NCBI RefSeq assembly: GCF_004919085.1
Contig: NZ_STGL01000003.1
Span: forward strand, 558,001-622,000
Origin: Nocardioides sp. GY 10127
Lineage (GTDB): Bacteria; Actinomycetota; Actinomycetes; Propionibacteriales; Nocardioidaceae
DNA length: 64,000 nucleotides
Direction: 5' to 3'
The notes beneath the pieces are model-generated. The model had not been told where the DNA came from and searched no databases. It was given only the letters and a program-made list of their open reading frames with translations. Each line of letters opens with the position of its first letter. Within the stretch, counting starts at the first letter, position 1. The translations under genes and the position numbers were made by a program. Shown piece after piece: positions 33,973-41,193 of this stretch.

Positions 33973-34953
33973 ATGACGCACCCGACCAGCACGACCCGCG
34001 CTGCCCGCCCCTCCCGGAGGACCGGCCCCGCGCAGCGCGCGGCCGGGCTGGCCGTCCTCCTGGCCCTCCTCCTCCCCGTGGCCGCCTGCGCGAGCGAGGG
34101 CGTCGGAACCTCGGACTCCGAGGCCGTTGCCGGTGCCGGGGCGGTGAGCGAGGGCGACGCGGCGGTCGCCGGGGGTACCGCCGCCGTCACCTCCTCGACC
34201 GTCAGCCGGCTCTCGAGGGGCTCGGGGAACGGGACGGTCGGGACGCTCGAGCCCCAGCTGATCTCCACGGGCCACGTCTCGCTCTCCGCCGACGACGTCG
34301 AGGACGCCGTCTCCGACGCCCGTGGCCTCGCCGCGGGCCTCGGGGGCACCGTGAGCGACGCCAGCACGCGCGCCGACCACGACGGCACAGTCCAGCGCGC
34401 CGGGCTCACCCTGCGGGTGCCGTCCGACGCCTTCGACGAGGCGATGGCGGGCCTGTCCGACCTGGGGGTGCTGCGTGACGCGACCTCCTCCAGCGAGGAC
34501 GTCACCACCCAGGTCGTGGACACCGCGGTGCGGGTCCGGGTGCAGCGGCGCAGCATCCGGCGCATCGAGGAGCTGCTCGACCGCGCCCGGAGCATCCGCG
34601 ACGTCGTGCGGGTGGAGGCGCAGCTGACCCGCCGTCAGGCGGCGCTCACCAGCCTCCTGCGCCAGCAGGCGGCCCTGGCCGACCGGACGTCGCTGTCGAC
34701 CATCACGCTCGACGTCCGTCTCACCGAGGAGGTCGTCGTCGGTGAGGCGGAGGACGCGACCGGCTTCGTGGCCGGGCTGCGGCACGGCTGGCGCGCGCTC
34801 GTCGGGGTGGTCACCGGCGGGGCGACCGCGCTCGGCGCCGTGCTCCCGTTCGCGGTGCCGCTGGCCCTCGTGGGCGTCCCCGGCTACCTGGTCGTGCGCA
34901 GGCGGCGCCGGGCCGCAGCGTCCGCCGGGGGCGGGATCAGCCCCGCGGGGTGA
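33973..34953 (+). CDS. DUF4349 lipoprotein
   Basis: 326 residues. A basic N-terminus is followed by a lipobox VAAC (near residue 36) and an Ala/Ser linker. The DUF4349 region has LISTGHVSLSADDVEDAV, LTLRVPSDAFDEAMAGLSDLG and a long coiled-coil (RVRVQRRSIRRIEELLDRARSIRDVVRVEAQLTRRQAAL). A C-terminal membrane helix and an Arg-rich tail follow. It is anchored at the membrane from both ends. It lies between hemY and hemE on the opposite strand, and its last 17 bases overlap the hemE 3' end. Role unknown. Confidence 0.85.
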   Translation: MTHPTSTTRAARPSRRTGPAQRAAGLAVLLALLLPVAACASEGVGTSDSEAVAGAGAVSEGDAAVAGGTAAVTSSTVSRLSRGSGNGTVGTLEPQLISTGHVSLSADDVEDAVSDARGLAAGLGGTVSDASTRADHDGTVQRAGLTLRVPSDAFDEAMAGLSDLGVLRDATSSSEDVTTQVVDTAVRVRVQRRSIRRIEELLDRARSIRDVVRVEAQLTRRQAALTSLLRQQAALADRTSLSTITLDVRLTEEVVVGEAEDATGFVAGLRHGWRALVGVVTGGATALGAVLPFAVPLALVGVPGYLVVRRRRRAAASAGGGISPAG

Positions 34954-35986
34954 GCGGGTAGGTCTGCACGAACTCGGTGAGCCGCTGGAGCTGCGCCGGG
35001 TCGGTGGAGGGCAGAACGCCGTGGCCCAGGTTGAAGACGTGGCCCTTGGCGGCCCGGCCGGCCTCGATGACCTCGGCGGCGCGCGCGAGCATCACCTCGG
35101 TGGGGGCGAAGACCAGCGTCGGGTCGAGGTTGCCCTGGACGCCCCGGTCGCCGACCATCGCGATCCCGCGCTCCAGCGGGGTGCGCCAGTCGACGCCCAC
35201 CACGTCGGCGCCGGCCTCGCCCATGAGGTCGAGCAGGTTGGAGGTGCCGACGCCGAAGTGGATGCGCGGCACCCCGAGCTCGCCGGCCGCCGCCAGGACC
35301 CGGGCCGAGTGCGGCATCACGTGCTCGGCGTAGTCGGCGGGCGTGAGCGCCCCCGCCCACGAGTCGAAGAGCTGCACGGCGCTCGCGCCGGCGTCCACCT
35401 GGACCTGGAGGAAGGCCGCGGCGATCCCGCCGATCTTGCGCAGCAGCGCGTCCCAGACGTCCGGGGCGCCGAACATCATCGCCTTGGTGCGCGCGTGCTC
35501 CTTCGAGGGCCCGCCCTCGACCAGGTAGGACGCCACGGTGAACGGCGCCCCCGCGAAGCCGATGAGCGGCGTGGGGCCGAGCTCGGCGACGAGGTTGCGC
35601 ACCGCCTGGGTGATGAAGCCGACGTGCTCGGGGGTCAGGTCCGGGATGGCCGCGACGTCCTCGAGCGTGCGCACCGGGTTCGCCACCACCGGGCCGACGC
35701 CCGGCTTGATGTCGAGGTCGACGCCCACCGCCTTGAGCGGCAGCACGATGTCGGAGAAGAAGATGGCCGCGTCGACGCCGTAGCGGCGGACCGGCTGGAG
35801 CGTGATCTCGGTGATGAGGTCGGCGTCCATGCAGGACTCGAGCATGCCGACGCCCTCGCGGACCTTGAGGTACTCGGGCAGCGAGCGACCCGCCTGGCGC
35901 ATGTACCAGACCGGCGTCCGGGACACCTCCTGGCCGCGGAGGGCTGCGAGGAACGGGGAGTCCTGGGTGGGGTTCGCGCTGCTCAC
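34937..35986 (-). CDS. hemE: Uroporphyrinogen decarboxylase
   Basis: 349 residues. It decarboxylates uroporphyrinogen III to coproporphyrinogen III, the substrate of the hemY product. Signature segments are PVWYMRQAGRSLPEY, FSDIVLP, GFAGAPFTVASYL, LFDSWAGALTP, HFGVGTSNLL and FNLGHGVLPSTDP. The GTG at 35986 begins VSSANPTQDSPF. It is divergent from the DUF3000 gene and its 3' end overlaps the DUF4349 gene by 17 bases. Confidence 0.96.
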   Translation of the reverse strand: MSSANPTQDSPFLAALRGQEVSRTPVWYMRQAGRSLPEYLKVREGVGMLESCMDADLITEITLQPVRRYGVDAAIFFSDIVLPLKAVGVDLDIKPGVGPVVANPVRTLEDVAAIPDLTPEHVGFITQAVRNLVAELGPTPLIGFAGAPFTVASYLVEGGPSKEHARTKAMMFGAPDVWDALLRKIGGIAAAFLQVQVDAGASAVQLFDSWAGALTPADYAEHVMPHSARVLAAAGELGVPRIHFGVGTSNLLDLMGEAGADVVGVDWRTPLERGIAMVGDRGVQGNLDPTLVFAPTEVMLARAAEVIEAGRAAKGHVFNLGHGVLPSTDPAQLQRLTEFVQTYPLTPRG

Positions 35987-36058
35987 CCCGCCATCGTCGC
36001 AGGTGCCCCGGCGTGTTCCCACATCCTCTGCGGGCCCCCACGTCGTACTGTGGTCGTC

Positions 36059-36685
36059 ATGGTCGTCCGTCACGAGACGGGCCGCGGCGTCGCCGCGCCC
36101 TCCGAGCCTCCCGCCTTCACCGAGGCGGTGGCGGCGATGCGCCGGGCGCGCGTCCGTCCCGAGCTCCTCGTCGAGGCGGCCCCCGCACCCCAGCGCATCG
36201 CCCCGTTCGCGGCCGCCATGTCGGCCGACGTGGTCGTCGACGGCACCGACGTGGGCACCGGACGGATCATCGTCCTGCACGACCCCGCCGGCAACGACGC
36301 CTGGGAGGGCACCTTCCGCTGCGTCGCCTACGCGCGCGCCGAGATCGAGGTCGAGATGGTCTCCGACCTCATGCTGCCGGGCGCCGCCTGGTCCTGGCTC
36401 ACCGAGGCCCTCGCCTCGCACGGCGCACCCCACCACCACGTCGCCGGCACGGTCACGCGCGTGGCCACCGACGCCTTCGGCGAGATGGCGGACGAGGGCG
36501 GCACCGCCCAGATCGAGGTCCGCGCGTCCTGGACGCCCGGGGCCGAGGACGCCCACCCGGACGCCGTGCCCGACCTGGCGGCCCACGTCTCGGCCTGGGG
36601 CGAGCTGCTGTGCTCGGCGGCGGGCCTCCCGCCGCTGCCCGAGGGCGTGGCGCTGCTCCCGATCCGTCGCGGCTCCGACCGATGA
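36059..36685 (+). CDS. DUF3000 family protein
   Basis: 208 residues. It matches the actinobacterial DUF3000 pattern: FTEAVAAMRRARVRPELLVEAAPAPQRIAPFAAAMSADV, ETVEVEM-like IEVEMVSDLMLPGAAWSWLTEAL, GTVTRVATDAFGEM and IEVRASWTP. Function unknown; the family is conserved beside RNase D. The stop overlaps the rnd ATG (ATGA). TACTGT ends eight bases before the ATG, fitting a leaderless transcript. Confidence 0.88.
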   Translation: MVVRHETGRGVAAPSEPPAFTEAVAAMRRARVRPELLVEAAPAPQRIAPFAAAMSADVVVDGTDVGTGRIIVLHDPAGNDAWEGTFRCVAYARAEIEVEMVSDLMLPGAAWSWLTEALASHGAPHHHVAGTVTRVATDAFGEMADEGGTAQIEVRASWTPGAEDAHPDAVPDLAAHVSAWGELLCSAAGLPPLPEGVALLPIRRGSDR

Positions 36686-38067
36686 GCGGGACGACGGACC
36701 AGCCCGAGCCCACTGCGCAGACGGAGCCGCAGCACCCGGACGCCCCGCACACCGACGCCCCGCACCCGGAGCACGTCGCCGTCCCTCTGCTGGAGCTGCG
36801 CGACCCGCTGCCCCGGGTCGTCGACACCCCCGAGGCGCTGGCCGCGACCTGCGCCGCCGTGGCGGCCGGCACCGGGCCCGTCGCCATCGACGCCGAGCGG
36901 GCCTCCGGCTACCGCTACTCCAGCCGCGCCTACCTGATCCAGCTGCGTCGCACCGGGTCCGGCTCGCACCTCATCGACCCCACCGCGTTCGACGACCTGA
37001 GCCCCCTCCAGGAGGCCATCGGCGAGGCCGAGTGGATCCTGCACGCGGCCACCCAGGACCTGCCCTGCCTGCGCGCCGAGGGGCTGCACCCGCACGCCCT
37101 CTTCGACACCGAGCTGGCCGGCCGCCTGCTGGGCCACGCCCGCGTGGGCCTGGCCAGCATCGTCGAGGAGCTGCTGGGGCGCCGTCTGAAGAAGGAGCAC
37201 TCCGCCGTCGACTGGTCCACGCGTCCGCTGCCCGAGCCCTGGCTCGTGTACGCCGCCCTGGACGTCGAGGTGCTGGTCGAGCTGCGCGAGGTCCTCGCCC
37301 GCGAGCTGGTCGAGCAGGGCAAGGCCGAGTGGGCCGCCCAGGAGTTCGCGGCGCTGCTGGACTTCGAGCCGAACGTCCGCGAGGACCCCTGGCGCCGCAC
37401 CTCCGGCGTGCACCGGCTCCGTGGACGCCGGGCCCTGGCCGCCGTGAAGCTGCTGTGGGAGGCCCGCGACGGCATCGCCCAGCGGCGGGACGTGACCCCG
37501 AGCCGGGTGCTGCCCGACTCGGCGATCACCGCCGCCGCCGCCTCGCTGCCGCAGGACCGCTCGTCCCTGCTGACCCTCAAGGGCTTCAACGGTCGGGGCG
37601 CCGAGCGCTACGCGACCCGATGGGTCGAGGCCCTGCAGCGCACCCTCTCCCTCGAGGACGACGAGCTCCCGCCCCGCGCCCTGCGTGGCGACGGGCCGCC
37701 CGTGGTGCGGGCCTGGGCCGAGCGCGACCCGGTGGCCGCGGACCGGCTCCACCAGGCCCGCGAGGAGGTCACCGCGATCTCGGAGCGGCTGCACGTGCCC
37801 GCCGAGAACCTGCTGACCCCCGACTACCTGCGTCGGGTGCTGTGGTCCCCGCCGCGCACGCGCGACCCGGAGGACCTCGCGGTGGCCGTCGACGGCCGCC
37901 TGGTCGAGCTCGGTGCGCGCCGCTGGCAGCGCGAGCTCATCGGCCCGGTGATGGTCAAGGCCATCCTGGACGCCGACGAGGCGGCCGCTCGCCGGCACGA
38001 GCGCCACGGGTCCGGCCCGGGCACCCCGCGCGGGGGCGAGGAGCCCCCCGCGGAGCCCACCGACTGA
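36682..38067 (+). CDS. rnd: Ribonuclease D family exonuclease
   Basis: 461 residues. The DEDD exonuclease domain shows VAIDAERASGYRYSSRAYLIQL (motif I Asp-Glu), LHAATQDLPCL (motif II), and SAVDWSTRPLPEPWLVYAALDVEVLVEL (motif III, Tyr and Asp). Two HRDC-like helical domains follow (RRALAAVKLLWEARDGIAQRRDVTPSRVLPD). It trims RNA 3' ends, for example tRNA precursors. It is translationally coupled to DUF3000 by a four-base overlap. Confidence 0.92.
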   Translation: MSGTTDQPEPTAQTEPQHPDAPHTDAPHPEHVAVPLLELRDPLPRVVDTPEALAATCAAVAAGTGPVAIDAERASGYRYSSRAYLIQLRRTGSGSHLIDPTAFDDLSPLQEAIGEAEWILHAATQDLPCLRAEGLHPHALFDTELAGRLLGHARVGLASIVEELLGRRLKKEHSAVDWSTRPLPEPWLVYAALDVEVLVELREVLARELVEQGKAEWAAQEFAALLDFEPNVREDPWRRTSGVHRLRGRRALAAVKLLWEARDGIAQRRDVTPSRVLPDSAITAAAASLPQDRSSLLTLKGFNGRGAERYATRWVEALQRTLSLEDDELPPRALRGDGPPVVRAWAERDPVAADRLHQAREEVTAISERLHVPAENLLTPDYLRRVLWSPPRTRDPEDLAVAVDGRLVELGARRWQRELIGPVMVKAILDADEAAARRHERHGSGPGTPRGGEEPPAEPTD

Positions 38068-38105
38068 GCGGACCCCACCGCCGGAGCGGACCCGAGGGCC
38101 CCGGG

Positions 38106-39530
38106 CTACCCGTCCGAGCCGGCGCTCGCCCCGTCGGAGGACTCCTCGCTGGACTCCGGCTGCGGGAGGATCTCGCGGGACAGGCTGTCGATGATGCTCG
38201 TCTGGAGCGGTACGTCGACCTTGTCGGTCTGCGTGACCATGCCCTCGATGAGCGGGTTCACCGAGCTCAGCAGCTCGTCCCACTCGGTGAGCAGCGGCGC
38301 CGTCTTGAGGTGGCGCAGCGTGTACGTGAACGTCGAGGCGTGGGCCGGCTGCTGGCTCTTCTGCACGAACGAGTTGCTCAGCGCCACGGACTGGTTGGCG
38401 GGCACCACGTAGCCGGTCGCCGCGACGGGACGCATGACCTCGTCGGAGACCAGGTAGGCCAGCAGGTCGGCCGAGCCGGCGAGCGAGCTGGTGCCGGGGT
38501 CGAGGCAGAACGCCTGGGTCTCCCCCACCGTCGCCTGGGAGTCGAGACCCGGGATCGGCATGACGTCGAAGCTGACGCCGGACTTCCGCAGCTCGGGCAC
38601 CATCGAGCGGGTCCCGACCATCATCGCCAGGTCGCCCTTCTCGAAGGCCTTCACGGCGTCCGCCTGGTTCTCCTCGTCGGCGGGCAGCGAGAGCCGCGAG
38701 CTGCGCATGACCTTGAGGATGCGCTCGAGCGCGTCCACGTCGGAGTCGGAGGAGAGGGCGAGGGACGTCGGGGAGTCCTCGTCGTCGAAGAGCTGACCGC
38801 CGCCGGAGTACAGGAACGCCGCGATGCCGCCGAGGCTGGGGTCGATGTAGATCCCGGCCTCCGCGTCGCCGTGCCGGGGGCTGGTGGCCCAGCGGGCGGC
38901 GACGAGCGCCTGGTCGAACGTCCAGCTGGTGTACGGGTCCGAGGGCACGTCCTTGCCCTTGGCCGCCATCTCCTCGAAGTCGATGAGGTCGGTGTTGTAG
39001 TAGACGACCTGCGGGTCGACCGTCGTCGGCATGCACTGGAGCCGGCGGTCGGAGGAGAAGGCCTCGAGGGCGTCGCGGGAGTAGTCGTCACCGAAGTCGA
39101 CGAACCGCTCGTCGAGGAGCTCGTCGACCGGCTTCGTGAGGTCGTGGTCCAGGAGCCACGCGAGGTCCCGGCGGCTGGCCAGGTAGATGTCGGGGACGTC
39201 CCCGGCCTCGATGTCGGACATCGCGTCCTCGCGGTCCTTCCAGACCGTGAGGGTGACGTGGGCGAGCACCGACTGCGCGTTGTAGCGCTGGACCGCGCGG
39301 CGGTAGGCGCGCACGACGGGCTTCGCGCCCCACAGGCCGAGGGTGAGCTCGGCGCGCTCCCCCGTGGCGGTGGAGGCCGACGAGGACGCGGACGTCAAGG
39401 CGGAGGCGGAGCCGTCCGCGTCGCCGCTGCCACCGGTGCCGCCCGTGCCGGTGCAGCCCGCGAGCAGGAGCCCGGTGAGAAGTACGGCCACGGCCGCGGT
39501 CGTCCGCCTGCGCCTGGGTGCTGCGCCCAC
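38106..39530 (-). CDS. ABC transporter extracellular solute-binding lipoprotein (family 1)
   Basis: 474 residues from GTG 39530, which has AGGAGGA seven bases upstream. The lipobox is LAGC near residue 25, then a Gly/Ser/Ala linker. The sugar-type binding fold is recognisable: LTVWKDREDAMSDIEAGDVPDIYLASRRDLAWLL, TVDPQVVYYNTDLI, FEKGDLAMMVGTRSMVPEL, GYVVPANQSVALSNSF. It probably captures a carbohydrate or peptide for an ABC importer, but no permease or ATPase is adjacent. The C-terminus is acidic and Ser-rich. Confidence 0.88.
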   Translation of the reverse strand: MGAAPRRRRTTAAVAVLLTGLLLAGCTGTGGTGGSGDADGSASALTSASSSASTATGERAELTLGLWGAKPVVRAYRRAVQRYNAQSVLAHVTLTVWKDREDAMSDIEAGDVPDIYLASRRDLAWLLDHDLTKPVDELLDERFVDFGDDYSRDALEAFSSDRRLQCMPTTVDPQVVYYNTDLIDFEEMAAKGKDVPSDPYTSWTFDQALVAARWATSPRHGDAEAGIYIDPSLGGIAAFLYSGGGQLFDDEDSPTSLALSSDSDVDALERILKVMRSSRLSLPADEENQADAVKAFEKGDLAMMVGTRSMVPELRKSGVSFDVMPIPGLDSQATVGETQAFCLDPGTSSLAGSADLLAYLVSDEVMRPVAATGYVVPANQSVALSNSFVQKSQQPAHASTFTYTLRHLKTAPLLTEWDELLSSVNPLIEGMVTQTDKVDVPLQTSIIDSLSREILPQPESSEESSDGASAGSDG

Positions 39531-39654
39531 CAGTGTGTCCTCCTGTGCTCGTGCCCGACGGCAGCCGGCGACGTGATCGTCGCGTGCTCCGGGCACGCCG
39601 ACCATACCCAGGCGGGCCAGGGGCCGACGGATCGTCGCGGACGTGACGCCGGGC

Positions 39655-40197
39655 TCAGAGCAGGCGGTGGAAGCGCCTGGCCTCGGTGACGACGGCGTCG
39701 AACCGGGCCCGGTCCAGCGCCGCGCCCTCGCGCCGCACGGACGTCTCCTCGATCTCGATGAGCCGGTCCAGCCGGACCTCCGAGGGGCGTCGCTGCCGGT
39801 CCCAGGCGCCCGACCCGACGTCCATCCAGTAGCGGCCCCAGCGGGCCTCCTGGGCGGCGTCCCGATCGTGGTCCTGGCTGGTGAGCATGAGCCCGTAGAG
39901 GCGCTTGCGGTCGCGGGCGACCAGGAGGACGGGCCGGTCCTTGCCCTGGCGCGGGTCCTCCTCGTAGGTGACCCAGGCCCAGACGACCTCGCCCGGGTCC
40001 GGCCGGCCGTCGGGCCGCGGCGCGTAGGTGACGACGAGGCCGCGGGCCACGCGATCCACCGGTCGACGCAGCGGGCGGGCGACCGCGCGGCGCAGGCGCT
40101 CCCCCAGCGATCCTCCCCGGCCGGTGCTGCCGGTGCTGCCGGTGCTGCCCGCAGCGCGCGACGAGGAGGTGGCGGAGCGGCGCAGGAGGGACCTCAC
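39655..40197 (-). CDS. PemK/MazF-fold protein
   Basis: 180 residues. The core GEVVWAWVTYEEDPRQGKDRPVLLVARDRKRLYGLMLTSQDHD and the later RPSEVRLDRLIEIEETSVRREGAALDRARF fit the PemK/MazF ribonuclease fold. The N-terminal 60 residues contain a Gly-Ser-Thr triplet repeat and a basic segment not present in classical MazF. No antitoxin gene is adjacent, so it may be a stand-alone conserved actinobacterial member rather than a working toxin. TAGGCT ends seven bases before the GTG. Confidence 0.8.
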   Translation of the reverse strand: MRSLLRRSATSSSRAAGSTGSTGSTGRGGSLGERLRRAVARPLRRPVDRVARGLVVTYAPRPDGRPDPGEVVWAWVTYEEDPRQGKDRPVLLVARDRKRLYGLMLTSQDHDRDAAQEARWGRYWMDVGSGAWDRQRRPSEVRLDRLIEIEETSVRREGAALDRARFDAVVTEARRFHRLL

Positions 40198-40316
40198 AGC
40201 AAGAGCCTAGGTCGCTCGTCGCGATCGCGGGGCGAGTCCGGGGCACTGACACCCGGACGGGTGGGGTCCGCAACGTCCGACGTCGCGCGCGGCGCCCTCG
40301 GGCCGGTGGGAGAGGT

Positions 40317-40401
40317 GTACGCCGGGCCGGGAGCGCCTCACGGCGCGTGGCCGCTCGAAGCGGCTTATTTTGGGACCCGGGGCTGCCACGACCCGGCGTA
40401 C
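40317..40401 (-). ncRNA. Possible multi-branched structured RNA
   Basis: GTACGCCGGG (40317-40326) is perfectly complementary to CCCGGCGTAC (40392-40401). Inside are two perfect hairpins, GCGCC-TCAC-GGCGC (40333-40346) and GCCGC-TCGAA-GCGGC (40350-40364), plus an AT-rich TTATTTT stretch. The minus strand is favoured because a promoter-like pair lies just upstream on that strand. No known family was recognised; it could instead be a cruciform or terminator. Confidence 0.45.
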
Positions 40402-40408
40402 CCGGTCG

Positions 40409-40436
40409 ATTCTAGGACACGTCCTCACGGGCTCAA
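40409..40436 (-). promoter_or_regulatory. Promoter-like TTGAGC/TAGAAT pair
   Basis: On the minus strand TTGAGC (40431-40436) and TAGAAT (40409-40414) are separated by 16 bases. Transcription would start near 40402, at the edge of the 10-bp stem of the putative RNA. The downstream PemK-like gene has its own -10-like element, so this promoter may serve the RNA. Confidence 0.45.
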
Positions 40437-40512
40437 GGCCGTGCGGGCCGAACCCCCTGTGGGGGGATCTCATCCCCCGCCGTCCACCTGGCACCCCGGT
40501 GGGGTGGCCCGG

Positions 40513-41148
40513 TCAGGCCAGCGGCTCGCGCAGCTCGTGGTGACCGGCGGACTCCAGCTGCTCCGAGAGGGCCAGGACGCGGCGGACGTCGGCGCCGGCA
40601 CTGGTCGCCGAGCCGGAACCGTCCTCGGCCTGCTCACGGGTGGCCCGGCCGGCGGCGACGACCCGGGCGAAGGCGGCTGCGCGGAACAGCACGTCGGCGA
40701 AGTCACCGGTGGCGATGCCGCGCAGCACCTCGTCCACCATCGCCTTGAGCGCCTCGGGTCCGGGCGGGTCGGCGACGCCCGCGACCACCCGGGCGACCTG
40801 GGCGGAGGCGCGGCCGGCCTCGAAGTCGCGGGCCGCACCGATCGGGTCGGCGTGCACCCAGGAGCGCAGCAGGTAGAGCCGCCACAGGCAGCCGGCGAGC
40901 GTGTCGGCGGGGGCCCCGGCCCACAGGTCGGCGAGGGTCTCCAGCCCCTCGGCGTCCGCGAGGTGCAGGACCCGGTCCGCCACCTCGTCGTCCCCGACCT
41001 CCCGCGCGCCGCGGACGAGGAGGGAGGCGGCGCGGTCGGCGGCCTCCCCCACGACCATGGGGTCCGGGCCGCCCTCGACGGTCTCGAAGAACGCCGCCGT
41101 CTTCTGGGTCGGCCGGTGGTGCGGGCGCGGGGACTGCGGTGAGCTCAC
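40513..41148 (-). CDS. Conserved actinobacterial hypothetical protein
   Basis: 211 residues, soluble, mostly helical. Segments such as TAAFFETVEGGPDPMVVGEAADRAASLLV, LWRLYLLRSWVHADP and EVLRGIATGDFADVLFRAAAFARVVAAG look like a conserved single-domain family, but I cannot name a function. TAGCCT ends seven bases before the GTG, giving a probable leaderless transcript. It follows hrpA on the same strand after 45 bases. Confidence 0.75.
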   Translation of the reverse strand: MSSPQSPRPHHRPTQKTAAFFETVEGGPDPMVVGEAADRAASLLVRGAREVGDDEVADRVLHLADAEGLETLADLWAGAPADTLAGCLWRLYLLRSWVHADPIGAARDFEAGRASAQVARVVAGVADPPGPEALKAMVDEVLRGIATGDFADVLFRAAAFARVVAAGRATREQAEDGSGSATSAGADVRRVLALSEQLESAGHHELREPLA

Positions 41149-41193
41149 CGCACGAGGCTACGCCGGGGCCGCCCACCCGGTGGTGGGTCCGCC

